Of a DNA stretch of 64,000 nt, positions 32,753 to 41,879 are shown piece after piece. The notes beneath the pieces were generated by a model, which worked only from the letters and a program-made list of their open reading frames with translations, ran no database searches and was not told where the DNA came from. Within the stretch, counting starts at the first letter, position 1. Every line of letters starts with the position of its first letter. Origin of the DNA: Chitinophaga niabensis (lineage in GTDB: Bacteria; Bacteroidota; Bacteroidia; Chitinophagales; Chitinophagaceae); the NCBI GenBank assembly GCA_017849435.1, contig JAFIGY010000020.1, positions 1 to 64,000 of the forward strand, in the 5' to 3' direction. A program made the position numbers and the translations under genes.

Positions 32753-35700
32753 TTAAAAGGTTATATTCAGTTTTGCACCCACAGGAATGGACCAGGGCGT
32801 TACATTGTATCTTTCAATTCCCTGTTTGAACTGCATGCCGGAGCCTTGCACGCTGGTGGAAGGCTGATAGGCGTTTTCCGGATCTATCCCGATCTTTGCC
32901 GCCGTCCACAGGATGATATTCCGGCTGTACACAGCAAAGCTGGCACGCTGGAGCTTCGCGGTGCTGATCCACCGGCGGGGCAGCTCACAGGACAATGATA
33001 CTTCCCGCATCTTCAGGTAAGATGCCGGAAAAAGGAAGGCCCTCGTAAATGCCCATGCAGTACTACCTGCGTAAGGCAGCGTGAGCGTTCCTGCATTGCC
33101 CAGGTTTTCCGTATAGCCGGTAGGGTTACCATTGCTGTCGAAGCCCGTAGCTCTGACGCCCGGAATGAATACGCCGCCGTAGGGTAATACGTAGGGGCCA
33201 TAGGTAAAGGGGAAGCTGTTATACTCAGGCGTGGGGCCGCCTACCAGCGGAAAATAATTTCCGTGCGGAAGCACCAGCCTGTCCTGCTGACTGACCAGAT
33301 AATCCCGCAGCTCCTTCCCTTTCATATTGCCGGGATTGATCAGCTTGTCCAGGAACAGTTGGGAATTACCATGCTCCTCTCCATAGCGGTAGGTCTGCGA
33401 TACAAAGTCGCCGCCATTCCGCCAATCCAGCGTTATGCTCAGGGTGAAGTTCTTGTAAGACACCGCTGTTTGCATGCCCATGATAAAATCCGGGTTAAAG
33501 TTGCCGATCCTGTTCCGCGTATTGGCGGCATCTATGCTCTGCCATTTACCGATATTATCCAGCAAGGGATAGCCATAATAGGGAGATGATCTGTCTGTAA
33601 CCGTCACCAGCTGGGCATCGTATATATCCCCGATATCCTCGCCCACATACGTCCATGCTCCCCCTTTGCCCTCTTCCCATAACGTGTAGTACGGCATATC
33701 AATCGGGAGGGACATAATCCTCGTTCTGTTCCTTGTGAAGTTGACATCCACGTCCCATCGCCAGTTTTTCCGCTGCAAGGGTGTTCCCCCGAGTGACAGC
33801 TCCACGCCCCGGCTTTTGAGCAGGCCTGCATTGATGCTCCGGGAAGAATAGCCGGAGGACGGCGGTATCTTGGGATTGAATATCTGGTTCTTGTTTTCCA
33901 CGATATAATAAGTGGCCGCAAACCGCAAACGGTTCCGGAAGAGGTTCACATCCAGCCCGCCTTCATAAGATGTGGCGATCTCGGGTTTCAGGGAGGGATT
34001 CAGCAGGGTGCCTGATGTTGCCAGCCTCGGAATGTTTCCCCATGCGCCAACGCTTCCCAAAGTAGCCAGCAACTGATAAGGCGCCGCATCATTTCCCACG
34101 CGGGCCGCGCCGCCTCTCAATTTGATGAGGTTGATCCTGCCGGAAGTGATGCCCGCTATTTCATTAACCAATATGCTGAGAGAAGTGGACGGATAAAAAT
34201 AGGACGCCGCCTGCGGAAGCGTACTGGACCAATCCGTACGGCCCGTTATATCCAGATAGGCCATCCCCCTGTAACCGATGTTCAACATCCCGTATATGCT
34301 GTTCACGCCTTTTTCAAACGTGCTGCTGTAATAGTTCAGGTTGGCGGGAGAAATGTTCTGGATAGTATACACTCCCGGTGTATTCAGGCCCGTACCGTCT
34401 TTGGTAGAGGTAGTCACATTCCCGCCTGTCTGGTAACGCATATTACCGCCGGCGGAAACGGACAGATCAACATGGCGGATGGTCTTCTTGTAAGTGGCCA
34501 GCAGATCTATATTACGTTCGAAATGCCGGATATCGATGATGCCAAAAGCACCTCCGGGATTATTGAGATAACTGTTGGCAATTTTCGTTGTGCGCTTCTC
34601 ATTGTAATTGTCCAGCGCATAGCGGACCATCAGGCTGAGGGAAGGAAGTATCTGCCAGTCTGCCCGGATATTACCGAACACCCGGTCCCGCACGAACCCG
34701 TTCTTTACTTCATACGCCAGGAAATAGGGATTGTTGAATCCGCCATTGTATTGTGTACGCTGCTGAAGCCCTTCCTGCCCCGGCATCCAGTAATCCCGCA
34801 AATCGCGCACATCAATGTGGGGAGAAATGCTGTAGACTGCCTGCAGGGGATTGGCACCACGGTCGCCGGCCGCGCGGTTATTGGAATTGTTCCGGCTGAG
34901 ATCGATATTGGTGCTGATGCTGAACTTTGTATTCACCTGCAGGCTCGAATTCAGGTTCAGGGTATTTTTATAAAGATCGGTATTGGGAATGATGCCTTTG
35001 TTGGAGGTGTTGGAATAGGAAAGCCGGTACGCGATCTTCCCGTTGTTGTTCGCGACGGAAGCGCCGGCGATAGTAGTGATCCCGGTGTTCACGAAATTCT
35101 TCACGTTGTTCTTGTGTGACACCAGTGGCATGGGTATCGGTTTACCGTCTTTATCAAGCGGACTGTTCCACTGCACTTCCTCATATCCCATATCCAGCTC
35201 CGCGCCAAAGGTAGCGTCCACTTTTTCCTGTATGATGGTGCCAAAAGGGTTCGTCAGCAGATTACCGCTGCGCGAAAAAGGAATTCCGGACAATTGTCCG
35301 GCCCCGAATTTTGTTTGCCATTTGAGGTACTTATAAGGCATATCAAACACCGTGTTCACGTAAGCATCCACCGTCACACGGTCCACCTTCCGTCCCGTTT
35401 TGGTGGTAATCAGCACTACTCCGTTGCCTGCCCGTGATCCGTACAATGCCGCTGCGCTGGGGCCTTTCAGGATCGTTACACTGGCGATGTTATCCGGGTT
35501 GATATCGGAAATAGCATTGCCATAATCTACCATATTGGATCGCCCGATCTGGCTGACGTTATTGATGGTGTTGGCCACCGGCACACCGTCTACCACAAAC
35601 AGCGGTTGGTTATCGCTGCTCAGGGAGGTAGCGCCACGGATGATCATACTCACGGAAGAGCCCGGTCCGCCGGTGGCGTTGACCGTCACCCCCGCCACCT

Positions 35701-36193
35701 TTCCCGATATGGCATTCAGCGGATTCTCCTGTGCCACCCGGTTGAATTCCCTGCCTCCCAGCTCCTCCACAGAATAACCCAACGCTTTTTTCTCCCTTTT
35801 TATGCCCAGCGCTGTTACCTGCACTGTTTCGAGTTCCTCTACTTTTTTTTTCAGCACAACAGACAGGGATAATTTGCTGGAATCATTGATCATATAACCT
35901 GAAAGCGTATCCGGCCAGTAGCCCACCTGTGAAAGGATCAGTTGGTAAGGACCACCGGAAGGCAGTTTCGTGAATGTGAAGATCCCCTTTTCATTCGTAC
36001 TGGTACTGGCCAGCACTTTGTTGCCGGTATTCTCTACTCTCACCATCACGCCGGCAAGCGGCTCATTACTTTCGTTACGCACCATCCCGATGGCGGAGGG
36101 GCGGAATTGCTGTGCCCACAGGCTTGGGGAAAACAGTAACCCGCATAGTAGTAATAGCATAAAAATTTTCAACGGACTGATGGGTATGCGCAT
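32753..36193 (-). CDS. SusC/RagA-family TonB-dependent outer-membrane transporter
   Basis: This is 1146 aa from the ATG at 36193, the first Met of a clear signal peptide; an in-frame start 17 codons earlier is unlikely. Domains in order are a signal peptide, a CarboxypepD_reg-like beta domain (about 35-110), a TonB plug with TALGIKREKKALGYSV and DGVPVANTI (about 125-250), then the barrel, ending in LNITF. The RGATSL and GSRAGNGVVLITTK plug motifs are intact. Although it lies directly behind a FecR gene, it has no N-terminal STN signalling domain, unlike the other sigma/FecR-linked SusC at 56264. It pairs with the SusD gene ten bases downstream. Confidence 0.93.
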   Translation of the reverse strand: MRIPISPLKIFMLLLLCGLLFSPSLWAQQFRPSAIGMVRNESNEPLAGVMVRVENTGNKVLASTSTNEKGIFTFTKLPSGGPYQLILSQVGYWPDTLSGYMINDSSKLSLSVVLKKKVEELETVQVTALGIKREKKALGYSVEELGGREFNRVAQENPLNAISGKVAGVTVNATGGPGSSVSMIIRGATSLSSDNQPLFVVDGVPVANTINNVSQIGRSNMVDYGNAISDINPDNIASVTILKGPSAAALYGSRAGNGVVLITTKTGRKVDRVTVDAYVNTVFDMPYKYLKWQTKFGAGQLSGIPFSRSGNLLTNPFGTIIQEKVDATFGAELDMGYEEVQWNSPLDKDGKPIPMPLVSHKNNVKNFVNTGITTIAGASVANNNGKIAYRLSYSNTSNKGIIPNTDLYKNTLNLNSSLQVNTKFSISTNIDLSRNNSNNRAAGDRGANPLQAVYSISPHIDVRDLRDYWMPGQEGLQQRTQYNGGFNNPYFLAYEVKNGFVRDRVFGNIRADWQILPSLSLMVRYALDNYNEKRTTKIANSYLNNPGGAFGIIDIRHFERNIDLLATYKKTIRHVDLSVSAGGNMRYQTGGNVTTSTKDGTGLNTPGVYTIQNISPANLNYYSSTFEKGVNSIYGMLNIGYRGMAYLDITGRTDWSSTLPQAASYFYPSTSLSILVNEIAGITSGRINLIKLRGGAARVGNDAAPYQLLATLGSVGAWGNIPRLATSGTLLNPSLKPEIATSYEGGLDVNLFRNRLRFAATYYIVENKNQIFNPKIPPSSGYSSRSINAGLLKSRGVELSLGGTPLQRKNWRWDVDVNFTRNRTRIMSLPIDMPYYTLWEEGKGGAWTYVGEDIGDIYDAQLVTVTDRSSPYYGYPLLDNIGKWQSIDAANTRNRIGNFNPDFIMGMQTAVSYKNFTLSITLDWRNGGDFVSQTYRYGEEHGNSQLFLDKLINPGNMKGKELRDYLVSQQDRLVLPHGNYFPLVGGPTPEYNSFPFTYGPYVLPYGGVFIPGVRATGFDSNGNPTGYTENLGNAGTLTLPYAGSTAWAFTRAFLFPASYLKMREVSLSCELPRRWISTAKLQRASFAVYSRNIILWTAAKIGIDPENAYQPSTSVQGSGMQFKQGIERYNVTPWSIPVGAKLNITF

Positions 36194-36274
36194 AATGATC
36201 TCGTTTTCAGGTAAAGGAACTCCGCACCGCCTCCATGGCGGCATCCGTCACAACACAGCAGGATATTTCAGGAA

Positions 36275-37321
36275 TTACTGCCCTATATAGACAATATGAT
36301 TTTTATGATGAATGGCCAGGCCATTTAACGTACCTATCGTGGCCAGGAAATCTTCCAGCGTTTCTTTATTGCCATCAAAGACGCCTGTGAAGTTCATGCC
36401 GGTCAGCTCGCTCTCCATATACCGGATCTCCACGCCATGCTTTTCGCTCAGGCGCCGGAAAATACTCACCAGCGGCTCGTTGTTGAATACCATCACTTCT
36501 TTTACCAGTGCCGGTGTTATGCTCCTGTTATGCCGGATGCCGGCCTTATTCAGCATGCTCACGGATGCCAGCATTTTATGCTGGTCGTATTGCAGATGCT
36601 GGCCGGGTGCCAGGTAAACATCCTTCATCCTGTGCGACCCTTTTACATGCTCCGGTCTTACCACCACTTTACCGCTGATAAGCTGCACCTGCGTTACGCC
36701 TTTCCCTTCCCAGGCCGTCACACTGAAAACAGTGCCCAATGCGGTAGTGCCCAGGCGCCCGGCATATACGGTAAACGGACGGTCTTTATCTGCCACTACC
36801 CGGAACAGCGCCTGCCCTTTCAGGTATACATCCCGGCGGTTGCCTGCAAAGTGTTGCCGGTACTGTACCTCACTGCCCGGGGCCAGCTCCACGATACTGC
36901 CATCACTCAGGTGCAACAGCATCGTTTTGCGGAGATGATTTACTTTCGTCAGCATGGGCGTTTCCTGCACTACATTCGCTTTCGCGGAAACCTCCATCGC
37001 TGTTCCTGCCGCAGGCGCGTGCGGGAAGAACAACCATAGCAAGCCGCCTGAAATGAGCAACAGCAACACGGCCGCCCAGGTATAATATCGTTTCATACTG
37101 CTTCTCTTCCGGAATGCATGTTGCACGATCACTTCCATCATTCGCCCGGATACCTGCTCCGGCAGCGCCTCCTCCGGATGAAAGGAATGCCAGCTTTCTT
37201 CCGTTAAATATGGTTGCAAAACTTCCGGATGACGGGCAATATATGCTTTCACGAGCTGCACTTCATTTTCATTGCACTCATCCCGGAGAAACTTTTCTAT
37301 AAGTGTTGCTGCATGCTTCAT
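36275..37321 (-). CDS. FecR-family anti-sigma factor
   Basis: This is 348 aa from the ATG at 37321; a GTG 13 codons upstream is possible but less like the family. The N-terminal cytoplasmic region (about 1-75) binds the sigma factor, one membrane helix lies at about 80-99, and the periplasmic part has the FecR domain (GSIVELAPGSEVQYR to FTVYAGRLGTTALGTVFSV). The C-terminal DUF4974 domain covers about 270-348 (FNNEPLVSIFRRLSEKHGVEI). It should hold the upstream ECF sigma until the outer-membrane transporter signals. The gene lies between its sigma factor (44 bases) and the SusC gene (81 bases). Confidence 0.92.
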   Translation of the reverse strand: MKHAATLIEKFLRDECNENEVQLVKAYIARHPEVLQPYLTEESWHSFHPEEALPEQVSGRMMEVIVQHAFRKRSSMKRYYTWAAVLLLLISGGLLWLFFPHAPAAGTAMEVSAKANVVQETPMLTKVNHLRKTMLLHLSDGSIVELAPGSEVQYRQHFAGNRRDVYLKGQALFRVVADKDRPFTVYAGRLGTTALGTVFSVTAWEGKGVTQVQLISGKVVVRPEHVKGSHRMKDVYLAPGQHLQYDQHKMLASVSMLNKAGIRHNRSITPALVKEVMVFNNEPLVSIFRRLSEKHGVEIRYMESELTGMNFTGVFDGNKETLEDFLATIGTLNGLAIHHKNHIVYIGQ

Positions 37322-37364
37322 ATTCAAGTATTCGTTTGAAAGCAGTAAATCCCTCACCACATCA

Positions 37365-37892
37365 TCATAAAAAAAGAGAGAACAGGGAACTCTTCAACTG
37401 GCGGATAGCCCGTACGATATGATTCTCCACTGTTTTGGGAGAGATAGACAATTGTTTCGCGATCTCTTTATGCGGCAGCCCTTCAAAGCGGCTCAGCTTG
37501 AAAACATGCCTTCTTACCGGCGATAACTGTTCTATGCCGTCGCACACCTGCTTCAGCTCTTCCTTCACCACCAGATCAGGCTCCATATACCAGTCATCCG
37601 TCTCCCGCATCAGCAACTGCGTGTGCCTGTTCCGTACCTGTTGCTTCCGGAGCAGGTCTGTCATAACGCTCTTGCCTATACGAAATATCTGGGTGGAGAT
37701 ATTAAAATGAACGGATAATTTTTCCCGTTTTTCCCACAGCAGGATAAAGGAAAGCTGTACCGTTTCTTCTGCGATGTAAGCCGAATGTGTACACTTCAAT
37801 ATATAGAAATAGAGTTTCGCATGGTATTGCTGGTATACCATCTTGAAGCGATCCGCATTTCCATCAATAATGTCTTGTACAATACTTTCCAT
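37365..37892 (-). CDS. ECF RNA polymerase sigma factor
   Basis: This 175-aa sigma-70 family protein of the Bacteroidota ECF type has region 2 at about 10-75 (YHAKLYFYILKCTHSAYIAEETVQLSFILLW) and region 4 at about 110-165 (LSPVRRHVFKLSRFEGLPHKEIAKQLSISPKTVENHI). The helix-turn-helix for -35 recognition is intact. It is the first gene of the sigma/FecR/SusC/SusD/PqaA-like/GDPD set and should be released when FecR is signalled, then transcribe the set, including the transporter genes. Confidence 0.93.
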   Translation of the reverse strand: MESIVQDIIDGNADRFKMVYQQYHAKLYFYILKCTHSAYIAEETVQLSFILLWEKREKLSVHFNISTQIFRIGKSVMTDLLRKQQVRNRHTQLLMRETDDWYMEPDLVVKEELKQVCDGIEQLSPVRRHVFKLSRFEGLPHKEIAKQLSISPKTVENHIVRAIRQLKSSLFSLFL

Positions 37893-37964
37893 AGTTGCCG
37901 ATAAATATCCGGCCTGCCTGTATGAAAAGCAAGGAAGAGCCGGTTATATGATTGTTACGGTGCG

Positions 37965-38477
37965 TTATTTCTTCAGTTTCAATATCAGCGGCACGGTGGC
38001 AATACCCGGGATCGTAACCGTCAGGGAAAGGGCCAGGTTGCTGCTGTCTGCATTTTCGATCCAATGCGGATCATTTTCCCCTTTCACGGAAACGAGCTTC
38101 AAAACGGCGTCATGCACATCCAGGTCCCAGGTGCCGCTATTGCGCACTACCGGCAATATCAGGTCTGTACAGCCATTCACGGAAAAACTCCCGTCTGTCC
38201 CGAACTGGTATGTGTTCGTTTGGGTACAGGTGAACTGAGCACCGGCGGGCCCGAGCAATGGCGCAAGCGAGATCATGCTGGTACCGGCCGGGATATTCTG
38301 CCGGTTCAGCTTTACGGCGATGGCCAGTACAATATCCTGCTGCTTCCAGTTACCCGCCACCAGCCCGTATTTGGTTGACCGTTCCGGTGTAACGGCATTG
38401 TTTTTCTTACAAGCCCCCGCGAGCAGGCAAAGCGCTGGCAGTAGCATGAATAATTGAACAGGGATCAAAAAACGCAT
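37965..38477 (-). CDS. Lipocalin-like lipoprotein
   Basis: This is 170 aa from the ATG at 38477; a start 14 codons earlier would place charged residues before the signal peptide. The signal peptide ends in lipobox LAGAC (Cys23). The mature part has the lipocalin-like pattern of an early NWK motif, a central aromatic strand (TYQFGTDGSFSVNG), and a SGTWDLDVHDAVLKL strand. Such proteins in Bacteroidota are small ligand-binding lipoproteins of unknown role. It lies 72 bases upstream of the ECF sigma gene on the same strand and may share its transcript. The family assignment is by pattern only. Confidence 0.65.
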   Translation of the reverse strand: MRFLIPVQLFMLLPALCLLAGACKKNNAVTPERSTKYGLVAGNWKQQDIVLAIAVKLNRQNIPAGTSMISLAPLLGPAGAQFTCTQTNTYQFGTDGSFSVNGCTDLILPVVRNSGTWDLDVHDAVLKLVSVKGENDPHWIENADSSNLALSLTVTIPGIATVPLILKLKK

Positions 38478-38745
38478 AAAGGAAGGGGCTTTATATATAT
38501 TCGTTTCGAAATGAAACATCCCTCACTGCTTAACAATTGGTTAATCTTGAGGCGCTCGCGAATATCCGGGCAAAGGGACAGCTGCTTTACAGTAAGATAT
38601 ATAGTAATTTACATCATATAATTCATATCACCAATATCCCTCCTCCTCCCATCACTTTTACTTTTTTACGCACAAGGCATAGGAAAGTGACTGACTCCCC
38701 TGTTTTACAGTCGGAACGTGCTTATACTGAAACCAGTTCAAAACC

Positions 38746-39831
38746 ATGTCCATGAAAATCGTACCTGACAGACTGCTGCTGGCAGTTCTTCTGCTTACAT
38801 CCATTTCTGCATCTACCTCTTGTCAACAAAAGGAGTTCAGGAACGTTCGGGTCAAAAAAACAAACGACTCCAAAGCAACCTGGATCAGGGAAGCATTCGA
38901 AGCGTTGCAAAGCGGGAAGTATCCCCGGATCAAAGCAGAGGCCTGGTGGCATGAGAATTTTGGAAAATCATACCTGCAGATCAACTCCTCGAAAGCAAGT
39001 CTGAAGGCTTATCAAAATGGTGTGAGTCATCCTCTGTTCTCGGATTCCCTGACCTTCCGGGACAACAAGCTGCAGGAAGACAGAGATCACATCTACCATG
39101 GCGCATTTCCAAAGTTCGGAAGTACGGAGGATGAAGTAAGTGATGAAAGCGTGAAGGGGTTTGAAAAGCTCTCCGGAAAAAAAATTGCCTGGGCGTATTT
39201 TTCGAGCAACTGGTATAACAGGATCAGTTTCCCCGCTTCCAGTATTCAGGCCATCAAAAGCTGCGGAAAAACGCCTTTCATCCGGCTGATGCCACGGTCA
39301 AAGTTTACAGAAGGCGGCCCGGACCCTCTTTATACCCTGCAGGACATCATCGACGGCAAGTGGGATACCGACCTGAAGGCATACGCAGAAAAGATAAGGG
39401 AACTGAAATGCCCGGTGTTGATGGAATTTGGAACGGAAATGAACGGCGACTGGTTCCCCTGGAATGGAAAATACAATGGTGCCGGGATAACGGACGGATA
39501 CGGTGATCCAAATTACCCGGACGGACCGGAAAGGTTCAGGGACGCCTATCGCCATATCATTGATCTGTTCAAAAAAAACCAGGCCCTGAATGTCACCTGG
39601 TTCTTTCATGTAAATGCTGACAGCAGTCCGGACCTCCCCTGGAATGATATCCGCTGGTATTATCCCGGCGACAATTACATCGACTGGCTGGGGGTGAGCG
39701 TATATGGCGCACAAAAACCCGGGGAGGAATACATTTCGTTCACCGAAAAAATGGATGAAATATATGACGCGCTGGCGGCATTGAGCAACAAACCCATAGC
39801 CATCCTGGAATGGGCGGTAACGGAGAAGTAA
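38746..39831 (+). CDS. GH26-like glycoside hydrolase lipoprotein, apparently circularly permuted
   Basis: This 361-aa lipoprotein (lipobox STSC, Cys26) has the TIM-barrel motifs of GH26-like enzymes (mannanase/lichenase clan GH-A). The acid/base region is EFGTEMNGDWFPW with Glu231, and the nucleophile strand is AILEWAVTE with Glu355. The order is unusual. The nucleophile lies only six residues from the C-terminus. The segment that normally follows it in the family (WIREAFEALQSG, KYPRIKAEAWWHENFG, INSSKASLKAY) is instead at the N-terminus, residues 46-90, before the usual barrel start YHGAFPKFG at 117. The last beta/alpha unit has thus moved from the end to the front. Both catalytic Glu are kept, so it may be active. 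It converges on the GH43-fusion gene with stop codons touching. Confidence 0.8.
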   Translation: MSMKIVPDRLLLAVLLLTSISASTSCQQKEFRNVRVKKTNDSKATWIREAFEALQSGKYPRIKAEAWWHENFGKSYLQINSSKASLKAYQNGVSHPLFSDSLTFRDNKLQEDRDHIYHGAFPKFGSTEDEVSDESVKGFEKLSGKKIAWAYFSSNWYNRISFPASSIQAIKSCGKTPFIRLMPRSKFTEGGPDPLYTLQDIIDGKWDTDLKAYAEKIRELKCPVLMEFGTEMNGDWFPWNGKYNGAGITDGYGDPNYPDGPERFRDAYRHIIDLFKKNQALNVTWFFHVNADSSPDLPWNDIRWYYPGDNYIDWLGVSVYGAQKPGEEYISFTEKMDEIYDALAALSNKPIAILEWAVTEK

Positions 39832-41874
39832 TCACAACTCCCCGAATCTCACCTGTATGGCATGCCCGCCTTCTTTCCGCTGCACGGAATTCACAGCTCC
39901 GATCTCCTTTTCGCTGATCTCATAAAGAGAAGGCCACAGCGTTTGCTCCCAAGCCCGTTCCTGCGTTCTCCAGTGGAGCCCGAAATCGTCGCTGACGGAA
40001 ACATTGCTTTTATTGGAGGTAAGCACAAGGCGGCCATCATGCAATGAAAGTACATAGGGCGCTCCAAATTGATCGGGAATGGGGGTACCCAATCCCTCCG
40101 GCCAGTGAACACCATCATCGCTGGTCTTATAGTAAATAGCGCATTGTTCGGGGCCACAGATCTCATAAGTGAGCATATAACGGCCGTTCTTCATTTTCGT
40201 CCATACAGGCATGCCGGGCCTGGAGGATGGATGTGCGGGATCGAGCACCACTTTCCGTTCTTCTCCCCAGGTTCTCCCGTTATCTTTGGATATCCGCTGT
40301 GAAATGATCTGGCTGTATTGCTTTGCGTATTTCTCGTTAGCGTACATCACGGCCAGTTCCCCGTTATCCAGGAAAAGCAGGTGCGGTTCATACATGCCCT
40401 GATCGGGCTTTCCCAGCGTTCCGGGCGCACCTTCATTGCTATCTATCAGGCTGTATTTTTTCCAGGTAATACCGCCGTTCGTGCTGCGATAGACGGGCAG
40501 GCGGTACGATTCCTGCCAGCGCACGGAGCGGCAGGCAAGCAGAATGCTTCCGTCTTTCAGGCGGATCATCTGTGCATTGTCCACATCTCTTCCCGGTTCC
40601 GCCACTGATCCGATAACTTTCCAGGTCCTGCCCTGGTCGGAACTGCGGGAGATCTCCAGTTGCAAACCACCCTTACTGTCTTTCTGATAGCCATCATTCC
40701 TGGAAACCGTATACGCAGCGAGCCAGGTTTTATCTCCCATCAGCAACATGCGTCCGTACTGGGCGCCGTACTTGCCGTGTTCTCTTGGTTGGGTGCCTCC
40801 GGCTTCGGTAACGGGGCCTTTATCTTCGAACACGGGCACATTATTGATCATCGTGCTGGTGCTCCACCGGATCGGGAGGGGGCCTTCGGGCAAGGGTTCT
40901 CCAAAATCCGGCGTGCCATCATCTTTCCACGTGAACCGCTGGGCGCGAGGCGAGCGCTTTCCGCCGCAACCCTGGCCCGGTTTTGAATTGGCATGATAGA
41001 GTATCCAGTCTTCCTTGCCGTCCGGTGATGTAAAAAAGGAGTTATGCCCGGGCGCATATACGCCATTCTTCTCAGACTTTTTGAAAACCGGCTCGGGGTG
41101 TTTGTGCCAGGCCGTGCTGTCCAGCGGATCTTTTTTGCTATCAAACGTGAGCATTCCCAACGCATAGTTATCCGTCCAGCAACCGCTGGCGGAATAGATG
41201 ATGAACAAACGATCATCGTGCAGCAAAGGTTGCGGGCCTTCATTTACGTTCACATGCTCGGTGAAATTCGGGTGCCGGATATCGCCGTCTCTTTCCCAGC
41301 TCAGTACCGGGCTGGAGATGCGCGACCGGTTGCCTTCGATCGTCCAGGGGTTTTTCATCTTCGCGATGTAAATGTCCTGCTGCCCGTTCTTGTCTCCCTC
41401 CCATCCTGACCATACCAGGTACATCGTTCCCTTATACGTGAACACAGAACCGTCAATCGCCCACTTGTCCGAAGGATCTGCAATTTTTCCCTTGAATGTC
41501 CATTCCCCCTGCAAAGGATCGGCGGAAGCATTTTCCAGTACAAACAACCGATGATCGCTGCCATTCCCGTTCGCGGTAAAATACACATACCATTTACCTT
41601 CCAGGAAATGAATCTCCGGGGCCCAGAGATTCTTTGAATAGGCCGTTCCTGCCGGTGGGATGAAGATGGTTTTCTGTTCCGCCGTTTTCAGATCGGCAAT
41701 GCGCTTCGTTTTCCAGATAATGATCCGGTCCGCCGCAGTATGTGTGTAATAGTAATACCCATCCTTATAGATACTCCAGGGATCTGCACCGGAAGGCAGC
41801 AGGGGATTGGAAAGCTGTGCCTGTACAATGCCCGCGATCAATAGCCCCTGTATAAAACAAAACAGCTGCTTCAT
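39832..41874 (-). CDS. GH43 / GH93-like (BNR-repeat) two-domain glycosidase
   Basis: This 680-aa exported protein has a signal peptide (about 1-19). Residues about 20-325 are a GH43 five-bladed propeller with the three catalytic carboxylates in place: base Asp31 in GADPW, Asp141 in WAIDGS, acid Glu212 in VNEGPQPL. Residues about 340-680 form a second, sialidase-like propeller with Asp-box motifs (SSDQGRTW, STNGGITW, SKDNGRTW, SDDGVHW). It resembles GH93 exo-arabinanases and other BNR-repeat enzymes. GH43 enzymes commonly cleave arabinosyl or xylosyl linkages, so an arabinan-type substrate is inferred. The gene is five bases after the GH5-like gene and ends the SusCD operon. Confidence 0.8.
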   Translation of the reverse strand: MKQLFCFIQGLLIAGIVQAQLSNPLLPSGADPWSIYKDGYYYYTHTAADRIIIWKTKRIADLKTAEQKTIFIPPAGTAYSKNLWAPEIHFLEGKWYVYFTANGNGSDHRLFVLENASADPLQGEWTFKGKIADPSDKWAIDGSVFTYKGTMYLVWSGWEGDKNGQQDIYIAKMKNPWTIEGNRSRISSPVLSWERDGDIRHPNFTEHVNVNEGPQPLLHDDRLFIIYSASGCWTDNYALGMLTFDSKKDPLDSTAWHKHPEPVFKKSEKNGVYAPGHNSFFTSPDGKEDWILYHANSKPGQGCGGKRSPRAQRFTWKDDGTPDFGEPLPEGPLPIRWSTSTMINNVPVFEDKGPVTEAGGTQPREHGKYGAQYGRMLLMGDKTWLAAYTVSRNDGYQKDSKGGLQLEISRSSDQGRTWKVIGSVAEPGRDVDNAQMIRLKDGSILLACRSVRWQESYRLPVYRSTNGGITWKKYSLIDSNEGAPGTLGKPDQGMYEPHLLFLDNGELAVMYANEKYAKQYSQIISQRISKDNGRTWGEERKVVLDPAHPSSRPGMPVWTKMKNGRYMLTYEICGPEQCAIYYKTSDDGVHWPEGLGTPIPDQFGAPYVLSLHDGRLVLTSNKSNVSVSDDFGLHWRTQERAWEQTLWPSLYEISEKEIGAVNSVQRKEGGHAIQVRFGEL

Positions 41875-41879
41875 ATGTA

